Of a DNA stretch of 64,000 bases, positions 47,622-58,499 are shown piece after piece. Both the position numbers and the translations under genes were made by a program. The stretch covers positions 64,653,587-64,717,586 of the forward strand of contig CM035806.1 of the NCBI GenBank assembly GCA_020466095.1, read 5' to 3'. Each line of letters opens with the position of its first letter. Position 1 is the first letter of the stretch. The notes under the pieces were generated by a model. It had not been told where the DNA came from and did not search any database. It saw nothing but the letters and a program-made list of their open reading frames with translations. The DNA is from Chlorops oryzae (lineage: Eukaryota > Arthropoda > Insecta > Diptera > Chloropidae).

Positions 47622-47945
47622 TACAAGTCAATATTGACACCCTAGACATTTTCCTAAACAACCATAAAATCGATATCTGTGTACTTAGCGAGAATTTATC
47701 TCTAGGTCCAACTAGTCACAGGAATATTTGTAGCTTCAATTTTATTGAAAAACCGCGTCCGGATGTGTATGGAGGAGTGTCATTACTATTTCACAACTAC
47801 ATCTCCTTCAAGAAGATTCAATTCCAAACCAATCACGACATACTCATAGCCCATAATACGAGTACTAGTCCTAACTATAGTGACTGTCAATTCATCAAAA
47901 AGATAACAATGACTTTAAATTGTGATCTTATGAATATGCAAATTT
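47622..47945 (+). pseudogene. Non-LTR endonuclease N-terminal fragment
   Basis: VNIDTLDIFLNNHKIDICVL followed by SENLSLGP, NFIEKPRPDVYGGVSLLFHN and DILIAHNTSTSPN is the start of an apurinic-type endonuclease of a non-LTR element (DI..LSE and GGV motifs). Reverse transcriptase is absent and the frame ends at 47945. Confidence 0.65.
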
Positions 47946-48044
47946 AGTATTGCGTATAACATTTATGAACCTTATACACTGATCCTAAGCCTTTCAAAAG
48001 AACTGTATTCTTCAATATTTCATAATTGTTATGAGAAGACATGT

Positions 48045-48198
48045 TAGGGATAGGTAAATGTGGCTGGCACCATAAAGGCTAACACACTTAGGCACCAAAG
48101 GGAAAAACTAAACAACATCCACGACCTGAGCTGGGATTCGAATCCAGGGCCTCTCACTACGTAAATTGCCATCTCAGCCAACTACGGCATACAGGCCG
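48045..48198 (-). mobile_element. tRNA-derived SINE, older copy
   Basis: The reverse complement matches the SINE at 14052: GCCGTAGTTGGCTGAGATGG, GGATTCGAATCCCAGCT, and GTGCCAGCCACA near the tail. The flanks GAGAAGACATGTT and GAGAAAATATGTT agree at 11 of 13 positions, a decayed target duplication. Confidence 0.75.
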
Positions 48199-48427
48199 TG
48201 GAGAAAATATGTTGACTTAAATTTTTTTTTTTTTTTTAATATTTATTTTTAAATATAATTCTTCATTTTTTGTTAAAATGCAATTTCAAGTCTGACTAGA
48301 AATTTAAGCACAATTGGTAAGAAAATAACTAATGAAGTTGTTTAAGGTTCTCATAGAAACACTTGATAGAAGGCTCAGAAATATATATATTTATGTAATC
48401 AATACCCCAACTTAATATTCCTATAAC

Positions 48428-49530
48428 ATCCCAAGTAACAAAAATGTTTATAATCATAACTTAAAGAAGTAGTGAAGAAGGCTACAAAAGGTTTGCACTC
48501 CGTCTTTAAGACATATTAAAGTTCAAATTAAGTGCAAAAGGGCCCATGTGGGCGGTCCGATAGAAGAAATTGAGAAGCGTATTTCTATCTTAATTGCCAC
48601 TTAAATAGGAGAGCGAAGTTTCAAGTGCTAGTTTTTATCTTCTTAAAGGCTTCTTAACTCCAGCACAGCTTATGAGTTTATAAAAACATTCTCTATCTCT
48701 TTTTATCACATTGATTTAAATACTAATGATAAAATGAAACGAAAACATATTTCGCAGAGGGTGTTGGTTCTGTCTAAAATTTTATTGACAAGATATTTGT
48801 GTTCATCAATGCTATGATAAGTAAAATAAGTGACTTTGGCTTTTGTTCGTTACGCCAAATTGAAGCGATTTTACAAACGCAACGACTTTTACGGTGAAAT
48901 TACACCTGCTACCCCCTTTAAAATTCACGCGCCTTCAAAATTGTTTGAATTGATGAAATATTTTTGTAAAACAATTTCGCTGAAATCAATGCGCTGGTGC
49001 TTAAAAATGTGTTTTTATGTGGGGTTTTAGTATATACTTTTCTTAAGTCAAATAATTTGCAAAGATTAACTCGTAAGCATTTTAAATTTCGTACAATCGT
49101 AAGTATTGCTGCAAATTAGAAGGAATAAAAATATAATAATTTGATTAGGAAAAGTTTAACATCCGAGCGTACACCATTCCCTTCGGTGGTCGACACCGGA
49201 CTGAAATGCAGGGTGGCCATAATTTTTTTCCATTTTGACAGCACACGTTGATGAAAAACTCTTTACTAATTTAAGTACGATATTCGAAGTATTAAATACG
49301 TCCCATCATACCGATTTAATGCTTCGAATATGGCTACTAATTTCAGAACCATCTAAGACTGCTTTAAGAAGGATATTAAATACCAATTTAAAACCAAAGT
49401 GACAGCTTTACTTTAAAACCGATTTAAGTGACATTAAAGAAGGGAAGATTCAAATACCATAAACTGATCATATTAAGTTTGAATAAAGAAATGAAATACC
49501 GAATGAATACCACATTTTGCTACTTGGGAT
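48428..49530. mobile_element. ~1.1-kb inverted-repeat element
   Basis: The ends ATCCCAAGTAACAAAAATG and (inverted) ATCCCAAGTAGCAAAATG bound an interior with many TTAAAG/CTTTAA words and no recognisable protein. The target duplication is unclear. Confidence 0.55.
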
Positions 49531-49575
49531 ATAAAGCTATAGGCTTTGTTCAATCGCTATATTTTAATAAGGCCT

Positions 49576-50153
49576 AAAGGTGCAATCAGTGATGCCATAA
49601 GATTCCATAACAGAACAGAACATAACATAAAATAACACAAGCGCTTTTTCAGTAGTCAGTGAAGACATAAGAATCCATAAGAGCACATAGGAGCCGATGT
49701 TGCAATATGATAAGAATGTGCGCACCTTAGGGAAAGAGGGAAAAAATTATTTCGGGAAAAGCGCAACTTATTATGATATCTTGAAAAAAAAGTTAAAACA
49801 AACACTTCTAAATAGGGTGAAAAATATTGCCATATATCATTATATTTAAAAAATTATATAATTATAGCTTTTATCATATTTAAAAGAGTTGTAATTGCAG
49901 ACTCTTGGCAATTTCCGTAAAAGGGGAAATATGGCAGATTTAGGAAACATTTGGCAGCACTCATAAATATCAGCTGATTCGCTCTAACATAACACGCCAT
50001 AAGAAAAATCTATTTTCTACAGCTTCTTCTGTTATGGTAAGTTATGTTATGGGTTGACTAACCACTTGCATGCAAAATGTATTGAATAGATCGAATCAGC
50101 TGATTATGTTATGTTCTGTTATGGAATCTTATGGCATCACTGATTGCACCTTA
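49576..50153. mobile_element. Foldback MITE with ~52-bp perfect arms
   Basis: AAGGTGCAATCAGTGATGCC continues without a mismatch through CATAAGATTCCATAACAGAA to about 52 bp and recurs inverted at the right end. There is extra inner pairing of CAGCTGATT and AATCAGCTG words. No protein. Confidence 0.8.
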
Positions 50154-50745
50154 AGGCTGAGAATCCAGAATGACATCTTTTTAAGTGATTTTTGATACAA
50201 TATTGCAATATGTTTTCTGAATTTCTTATAGTTGTAGGGCTGCCGTCTAGTGGTGTTGCAAGTATTTTTGACATAAATACTTATATATATTTACTGTCTT
50301 TTTCGCCCTATAGACCTTATGAGAGCAGAGGCCTTACTTATTTGCAGTGATGCCAAACTGATACAATTGTATCAAAAGTGATACTTTTTTTTCCAAATGA
50401 TACGGAGATACTTTTTTTCTGAATTTGATACCGTTTTTGTTTTGAGGGCTAGCAACCCTTCTTTTGGCTCAGTTTGGCTCTTGATCTTTTTTGACATGAG
50501 TTATGTCAAGCTAGACGTTCCCGGTTGCTGAATGCGTTGATTGCGCTCTTAACCATTTAAATATAACTGAAAAGAAAGGAATCCTTTGCAAAGCTACAAT
50601 CGATAAGAAAGTCAATTAAAAATATGTTAGCATAGGTGGAAGGATAACTTTGAACAATGTATATTTAAGGTACTTAATCAAAATTGCAAAAGAGCCTACA
50701 GAGATGGAAACGCTTGAAAACTGTTTAGAATCAGAAGACGATCTG

Positions 50746-51884
50746 GGCCCCTATTATGGTTTGCGTTGCGTTCGCAATTGCGTTGCGATACCAAGTTGCG
50801 TTGCGTAAATCATTCGGTATTATAGAACTCGTTCGAACAGAAGCAATGTTGCATACTATGTTTTACGGAGGGAAAAGTGTTTTCAGTGGGTAATACTTAC
50901 ATTTACTTTCAAACAATTGTCAAAGAATTGCATTTTGATCGAATCGCGAAAGTGTTAAGTTATGTGTTTAGTTTTGAAGTCTAAAAATTCATATAAATAA
51001 AGAGTGCAAAAATGGACTCCGTGGCATTATGGTTGGATGGAGGTTCGGGAAGGAGCGAATCTAACGAAAGACGAAATCGGCGAAATAATTCGAACATTAT
51101 GAGCCTTACTGAAGAAAGGTAAATATGTGCTGAAAGATTTGCAAATAAAGATTTAATATATTTTTCTTTTAGCTTCGTTAAAAATTTTCGGCTTTCCAAA
51201 GAGGCGTGCACATATGTATTAAGCGAAATTTAAAGCGAGCTTAGAAATCCCATTCGTTCCTTTGCGATTACAGCCGAAAGGAAGCTAGCAACGACGCTGA
51301 AATTTTGGGGACAAGGTGGCTACCAACATCAAATTGGGCAAGACTTCAATTCAGGATTAGCTCAACCTACCGTCCCTTTGTGCCTGAAAGAAGTTTGTGC
51401 AGCCACCATAAATTTTATTACCATCTCCTCAAACTGCTTTTGGCTTGTTTGCTCATTTTTCCTTAAGTTTCCCTAAAATAAAAATTCTTAGTTCTCATTT
51501 TAATTTTAAAATGTTTGAAATAACTTACATTTCTTTGCTTTGCTGACATAAAGTGCTACTTTTTGCCGGTCCGACGCTAATTAATGTTTAGGTTTTTCCT
51601 CAAATAAAAATTCTTCCTTTTTAAGGAAAAAATGTTGAAAAAACTCATATTTTCTTGCTATGGCACACAACTCGTTAGCTCTTTACCTAACGAACAGAAT
51701 TTGCGTTTATCGAACGGTTTTGACAGGTAGAAACGCGAACCGTAATTACCTGCATACGCAAATCGCGAAAGGGAAAAAATGAATTGCGTTTCTCGCGAGC
51801 ACATTGTCGCATTTCGCGAACTATAATACCGAATGTTCGATTGCGTTCAAAAATGTTGCGTTTACGCAAACCATAATAGGGGCC
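50746..51884 (+). mobile_element. PIF/Harbinger (HARBI1-like) deletion derivative
   Basis: The ends GGCCCCTATTATGGTTTGCG and (inverted) GGCCCCTATTATGGTTTGCG are flanked by a 3-bp duplication CTG. Its removal restores the hAT codons GACGATCTGGACTCA. From 51012 the plus strand encodes MDSVALWLDG and, after an intron, FRLSKEACTYVLSEI and ITAERKLATTLKFWGQGGYQ. That is the N-terminal region of HARBI1-like transposases. One stop lies at 51229-51231, and the catalytic half is deleted. Confidence 0.75.
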
Positions 51885-52443
51885 CTGGACTCAAGTTTCA
51901 GAAATCCGTAAGTCTACTTTGATAGTATTTGAAAAGCGTTGTTACAAATCCAATTTAATGTCGGGTTGCGTGTGCAATATAAGTTGTGAAAACTGATTTT
52001 ATAAATTTTTTTTTTGCAGTACACCTATTACATCTAAATTGAAATCAAATCGTCTTTTCCGAGATCAGTGGTCTGAAATCTTCCCATGGCTTCAAAAAAA
52101 AGGCTAAAAGGCATATTGTGTTGTTTGTAACAAGGTACTTTACAACATTATAACGCACTTAAAACGTCTCGAAACAACTTCGGCTCACATCAAAAATTTT
52201 GGGATTCTTAAAAATCAGTCGGCTATGGATGAAATGGTATTGTTGCAAACCGAGAATCAATTGAAAAACCAAGTAAAGGATGCCGAAAGGTTTTTAATAC
52301 ATTTTGCTTTTCAGCACCATTTGCCGCATTCAATTTTCGACCACTTACCAGATTTGTTTAAAAAATGATTTCCCGATTCAAAAACAGGTAAGGGTATTGC
52401 ATGCAAGCGAAGCAAGGCGTCTTATGTAATCAAAGAGCAACTA

Positions 52444-52628
52444 CAGTCGAACTTCCGTATAATGAACGTCTATACAATGAAGTTCTCTCTACTATGAAAT
52501 AATTTCAAATGCACAGCTTTTTCGTTCCACTTTCAGTGTACGTGTTAACAATTTCTATAAAATGAAATTTCTATATAATGAAGTGATTTTTTTGTCCCGT
52601 GCGACTTCATTATAAGGAAGTTCTACTG
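52444..52628. mobile_element. 185-bp pogo/Tigger MITE
   Basis: The ends CAGTCGAACTTCCGTATAAT and (inverted) CAGTAGAACTTCCTTATAAT are flanked by TA on both sides. An internal AACTTC..TATAATGAA word is repeated several times. Confidence 0.8.
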
Positions 52629-53462
52629 TATCTACAACACCAAGGTCACAAATATCAACATTATTACAAAGCCAAAAGGTTTCTTTAATCGCTGATGAGA
52701 CTACTGACGTATCCACATCTAAAGCCTTGGCCTTAGTTGCTAGGTTTTACGACAAGAAGCAACAAAAGACTACTGATATATTTTTCGGTTTACTCGAGCT
52801 GAAAGCTTCCAACGCTAATTCCATCTTTACAGCAATTTTAGACCACGTTAATTCTTTTAGCATTCCCATAGAAAATATAATTTGGCTAGCAACCGATAAT
52901 GCCAATGTCATGGTTGGAGGATTGCGCGGTTTATTCGTAAAGTTTAAGGCTCTGAGCAAAAACATATTCTTAATGCGCTGTGTTTGCCACTCACTTCATC
53001 TCTGTGCATCACATTCTTGTAAAAAACTTCCTGTAAATGTAAAAAAATTGACAAGAGATATTTACAATTTTTTTTGCACATAGCGCAAAGCGAGTAGAAG
53101 AATTTGCTGAGTTCCAAGACTATGCTGTTGTAAAAAAGGATAAGATTTTTAGATTATGTGATGTTCGTTGGTTTTCATTTAATCAGGTAGTCGATCGATT
53201 ACTTGCACAGTGGAATGCTATCCAACTATTTTTTATATCTTCATTTGATGATGGTTAGAACCATTCAAAAGAAATTGCCGAAAAACTGGGAGATCCTTAT
53301 TTTAAACTTTATTTTTATTTTTTGTCGAATATTTTGCAAATTATAAACAATATGAATATAGAATTTCAATCGGAGTCCTTTCGTCTTCATAGACTATACA
53401 GTTGTTTTGAAAGCAACTATTAACTGATTTTATCGTATTTTTTAAAAGTAGATTGTTTCACA

Positions 53463-53986
53463 CACCGAAAAAAAAATGTATACGAAATCGTCATAATATT
53501 GATATTTTTCACTTACAAATGTGAGCCGATACGCAATATTATTAAAATTATACTACCTGTCGTATCAATTCTATACTTTTTTATATACGAAAAAAAGTAA
53601 ATTTGACATGAATGCATGACAATATTTGAAATGAAAAAATTTCAAATTGATACTAAAAAGGACAATTTGATAAGATTTATGAGATATTGATACGCAAAAT
53701 ATAGTTTTGATACTGATCTAATATGGAAAAGATATTAAAAATGTAATTTATCACCAGAATTGCACGGATATTGAAAATGTAAGATTAATACGAAAAATTG
53801 ATACGCAAGTGTAAAACATTTCCGTATCAATTTGATGATTTTCGTATCAGAGGAATATTAAAAAATATTAACTTGATATTATAAATATCAGTCTGATATT
53901 TTTTAATGCAAAATTGATATTTTTCAATTTATACGAGGATTGATACGGGTTTATCAATCTTCGGATCAGGCGGATTTTTTTCGGTG
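53463..53986. mobile_element. MITE with CACCGAAAAAAA ends
   Basis: Inverted ends of about 12 bp are flanked by CA on both sides, which also closes the hAT frame when removed. The interior is crowded with GATAC/GTATC words. Superfamily uncertain. Confidence 0.65.
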
Positions 53987-54350
53987 CAAGTGATTTATTG
54001 CATATTGATACACTGGATTTTGGCAATTACTTACCAATCAATGAAGTACATCAGCTGAAACATTTATTGCCGAAAATTATCTAAATGAGTTCGACATTCG
54101 AAATATGAAACTAATGCTACGGTTCCACTTAGGCTCATTATCGGATTTCCTCATTAGCGCGCTAATGAAGCCATTAACTCGTCATTACCCATACAAAACG
54201 CTACTCGGTAATGAGGCGGTAATGAATTATTAAAATTTAATGAGAGTTAATGAACATGGTTGCATTCAGTTTTTTTGCATTTATCGAGCATATCGCCATC
54301 TCTAGCAAAAAAAATGCAACTCTGATTTTGACAAACAGCTGTTGAAGATA

Positions 54351-55157
54351 ATGGAAGCTGAGAAAATAAGTAAGTTTAAAAATTTTGAAATTGAAATAAA
54401 TAATTGTTTTTTCCCAATTCAAGGTGAGAAAGCAACAGCAAAAAGGAAGCGCCGCATAATTTGGACGCAGGCGCAGGAGGAAGCGCTTATATGTTTGTGG
54501 GAAGAAAACATTGGAGATCTTCGCGGCAACAGGAAGAATACACACATCCACGAAGAGATGGCGGTAAAATTGAGCGCGGCCAACTGGGTGATTTCTGGGA
54601 GGGAGGTTGGCGTCAAAATGCACAACCTCACACATAAATATCGGTAATTAGTGTTAATTAATATTTATTTTTAATATAATAAATGTTCGTGCCTTTTTAG
54701 TGAAGAGAAAAATAAAATTGGCCCTTCAGGTGGGTGTCCATCACAATGGCCCCACTATGCGAAAGTGCACCAAATTCTGGGGAGTTACAAGCCATTCAAT
54801 ATTGAGGCGGTAATGGAGGAGAGCACAGGTTTATTATGCTTAGGTATTTTATTCAAAATCAATATAAAAATTCACATATTTGTAGCAACTGAATTGGACT
54901 TTCGGCCGGGAACATCCAGCAGCTTTTACGCCTCGGACTCAACCGCAGAGCCAACAGTATCTTCAGATTCAGGGAGACCTGTAAAAAAGCAAAAAATGAA
55001 CGAAATGTTGACGGAGATTCGAAGAGCTAACGACATTGCTTCAGAGGAATTAGAGGAATTGAAAAAAACCGAAAAAGCAAAAGTTGAAATACTGCAACAA
55101 ATTGCCAACGAAAATAAAAAATTCCATGAAGATCTTTTAAACTTATTAAAAAAATAA
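54351..55157 (+). CDS. Harbinger A Myb/SANT-like DNA-binding protein
   Basis: Accessory protein of PIF/Harbinger transposition. In this superfamily the Myb-like protein binds the element ends and brings the transposase into the nucleus. Exons 54351-54369, 54424-54643, 54701-54828 and 54886-55157 join in frame to 212 aa with GT/AG introns. The Myb/SANT-like domain (about residues 15-80) holds IIWTQAQEEALICLWEENIG and HIHEEMAVKL. Next comes a PSGGCPSQWPHY segment. The end is Ser/Thr-rich and then a charged helix (EELEELKKTEKAKVEI) that is probably a coiled coil. No stop or frameshift is seen. It converges on the transposase gene, whose stop is 12 bp away. The paralogue in element B has the same four-exon plan. 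Confidence 0.85.
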
Positions 55158-55946
55158 AAAAATAACTTTCACAAATGTTTTGCAATCGCATTTCTAATTT
55201 CTTGAGCACTTCCGGTGGCATTTGTATCGATGCAGCTAGTTTCTGGCTGATGTCGACTACTTGTTTCGAAATCTTTCAGCCAGTGGTCATTTATGCTGCT
55301 ATTGTTGCAATTTAAAAAATTGTGAAGAACACAGCATGCCTTTATTATAGCATTCACATTTGAAGGATGGTTATCCAAACCTTTCCCAATCCTTCTGAAC
55401 CTTGCCTTAACGTGCCCAAAAGCATTTTCAACCACTCTTCTTGCTTTTGACAAATTGTAGTTGAATGTTTTTTCTATTTCGGTAGCAGCTGTCGAAAATG
55501 GATATGGCTTCATGACTACGTCCGAAAGTCGAAAAGCCGAATCTCCCAAAACCACAACTGGAACTAATTGCCCACCAATATGCTTCGCATTTTGTTTAAG
55601 GAGTTCTGTGGACTCCAACACACGTTTCAGGGTTGACTTCTCAAAAATTTGAGAGTCATGGCAACGACCAGGGCAGCCGACATTTATATACAGGAACCTA
55701 TTAGCATGTTCACATATAGCTGGGTTTGGGTTATCTGCGAAACCCAGGGTTTCAAATGTCAAAACGCATATAAAAAAAATCGGCAAACCCAAAGTTAACC
55801 CTAGGGTTAAAACTTAACACCGAGTTAAGCGCAGAGCTGCATTCAATATTTTCAGTTACATTTGCTCGATCCGGCTACAAATACCAGGTAAAAATGTAAT
55901 TTGGCATCACTGAGAAAATAAAAAGTGTGTTCATCAGCTGTGAGAA

Positions 55947-56758
55947 ATGGATTGTGAAATATGTAAGTATTTTGGTTATTAATTTTAAGTTATTATTTTT
56001 GAAATTATTAATAATTATTAATTTTCAGCGGAAAAACTGAAGAGACGTAAGCCCAGAGCGAAGTGGGTTCCTGCAGCTGAGGCCATGCTAATTGAGATAT
56101 GGGCGGAAAAGGCAAGCGATCTTCGTGGGCCCAGGAAAAATACCCACGTGTATGAAGAGATGCGGGCAGCATTAACCGAACGTGGCTTCACATTTTCTTG
56201 CAATGAGATTGCAGAAAAAATTAAAAACTGGCAGAGAAAGTACAAGTAGGTACAACATGCAATGTTTCTTTAGTAAAATCTAATTTGAAATTTTTAGACA
56301 GGAGAAGGCTACGGTTGGCGTCAGTGGTGGATCTCCCTCAACTTGGACGCATTTCGCGACAGTTGAAAGTATTGTAGGAGCGTACAAATCCATAAATGTT
56401 TCGAACTTATGTTTCGAGAGTACCGGTTAGTGTTTCATATCATAGAAGAACTATAATTTATTAATTTATTCCTTTTATTTACTGTATAGATGAACTACCT
56501 TCGTCACCAACTTCCTTTGAGCAATCACTAGACGTAATGGAATCGTCAAGCTCGGGGGCAAGCGGGCCGCCTAGAAAGAAAAGTAAGCCCAACAAAGAAA
56601 GCGTGCTAACTGCTCTAGAAACAACCAACGAGCTGTTCAAAAAAGATATTGAGCTGCAAGAAGAGAGAAATAAAATTTTGAGTGACACCTTTAAGGAATT
56701 GTTGGACGAAAGTAAGACATTCCACAATGAATTACTCAAACGTCTCGACAAACAATAA
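55947..56758 (+). CDS. Harbinger B Myb/SANT-like DNA-binding protein
   Basis: Partner of the element B transposase, as for element A. Exons 55947-55962, 56029-56245, 56298-56425 and 56490-56758 join in frame to 209 aa, all with GT/AG introns. The Myb/SANT-like domain reads KWVPAAEAMLIEIWAEKASD, then HVYEEMRAAL and CNEIAEKIKNWQRKYK (about residues 15-78). A GGSPSTWTHF segment follows, then a Ser-rich linker with a basic patch GPPRKKSKPNK that could be a nuclear localisation signal. A C-terminal charged helix is probably a coiled coil. The start is the first ATG, two codons into the pattern shared with element A (MxxEIS). No damage seen. Confidence 0.88.
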
Positions 56759-57068
56759 TACAGATATATATATATAACTTTCTTTTTATAACTATATATA
56801 ACTGATTAATAAGAGAAAAAAGGAATCATGTGATGAGCTACAATCGATGGAATCGATATTTGTTTTTTTATTATAGTTTTTTTATTATTAAAAGTTTAAT
56901 AAAGAATTGTTTGAATTGATGTCTGAAATTTTACTGGATGAAAACGACAAATGAGTTGGTTTTATAGAAGCAGTTCTATGGTGATATAAAATTATAAAGT
57001 TCGACAAAGATTGAAAAGTTATAAAAAATACTGCTCCTGACTGCACATTCCGCACCCGAATAAATTAT

Positions 57069-58499
57069 TTAGCTTTCGCGGTTTAAAATGTGTGTTCCGA
57101 TAGCTCTTCTTATTTCTTCTGCTGTAGGCTCCCCGTCATATAAGCAGTTCGTGTGTTCCGGCTGGGCTTTTTGTTGATGGCTTTCATAACCGATTTGCAT
57201 TTCTAGCCACAAATCGTTAATGTGGCTGTTATAGTGGTTGAAAAAGTTGTGTAACACACAGCAACTTAACAAAATATGATTAGCATTACTCGGCGCATGA
57301 TCTAAACCTTTGCCTACTCTTCGAAATCTGGCTTTTATATGTCCGAAAGCATTTTCAACGACTCTTCTTGCCTTGGACAGATTTTTATTAAAAGTTTTCT
57401 GAGGAGTGCTAAGGTCTACCGAAAAAGGATATGGCTTCATCACCGTTTTTGAAAAGCGAAATGCTGAATCGCCTATTATCATCACAGGCACAGATACTCC
57501 TTCAATGATTTTTGCATTTGATTGCGGAAGTGGGGATTCTTCGAATTGTTTTTTTAATTTTGATGTTTCAAAAATCATTGAATCGTTGCATCTTCCAGGG
57601 TGTCCAACATTCACATAAAGAAAACGATATCTAACAGAAAATAATTGCTGTGTAATTAATACGTATACAAAAATGTATTATCCATACCTGTAATCCACTA
57701 AGGCAAACAGATTGACTGAGTACCAACCCTTATAATTATAATAATCTGCTGCGTCTTCAGCAGCCGGCTTGATTTCAACATGACACCCATCTGTAAAAAA
57801 AGATGTTTAGTCTCTCAATTTCAGATTGCGAATTGTAGTTATTACCAATAGCTCCAAAGCACTGAGGAAACCCTATAGCATCAAATCCTCGCACACAATC
57901 CTCAACATTTTCTTGTGTGAGGAATTTACGCGGCAAAAAGTCTGGTGAGAGAGCTATCCAACACTCTCTGCAAAATTCCTCCAAAATCATGCATACCGTT
58001 GACTTTCCCACACCAAAAAGCCGACCAATTGTGCGGTACTCTGCAGACGAGCCTAGTGTATATAGAGCAATGGCAATCCTCTTTTCTAACGGAATGCACT
58101 TCCGAAAACAGGTGTCTCTTTTTTCTAATATTGTTAATTTTTTCACTAAAATATTGAATGTTGCGCGGTCGACTCGGAAGCTTTCTTTGAAAAACGCATC
58201 GTTGTTAGTTGGTACGTCTTTCTCCCAGAACAACCCAAAACGTTTCTGAACAAAATAACATGAAATTTAGTTATGAGATTTTTCTCTATAATTACAATTC
58301 TTACATATTCCCAAACTCTGCGAGGCCGCTGAATGCTTTGAGATGCCGCAAGTTGCATCATCACTTGAATTAATTTCATCTTGTTTTTTCGGACAATGTA
58401 CTGCTCTTCGGCACTAATAATTCCTTGCAACACTGCGTTCCATTTGTGTGCTTCATTGAGGATTTCCATTAAAACTATTTCACGATTTTTATTTGTCAT
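57069..58499 (-). CDS. Harbinger B DDE transposase, intact
   Basis: DDE transposase of the PIF/Harbinger superfamily. Exons 58499-58305, 58245-57846, 57790-57688 and 57630-57069 join in frame to 419 aa with GT/AG introns throughout. The first three exons have exactly the lengths of those in element A (195, 400, 103 bp). Residues 66-200 hold the helix-turn-helix region (SSAEYRTIGRLFGVGKSTVC). DGCHVEIKP gives the first catalytic Asp, VMIIGDSAFRF the second, and RVVENAFGHIKARFRRVGKG the Glu. LSCCVLHNFFN follows, as in HARBI1. No stop or frameshift is visible, so the protein is probably made if the element is transcribed. It converges on the Myb-like gene 310 bp away. Confidence 0.92.

Noticed and set aside
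52386..52420. ACAGGTAAGGGTATT as another Helentron end
   Set aside because: The likeness stops after about 15 bases and there is no hairpin or second end.
55890..55925. TTTGGCATCACTG near 55905 as the right end of the hAT element
   Set aside because: It lies inside Harbinger B, and hAT coding continues far to the right (to 60161).
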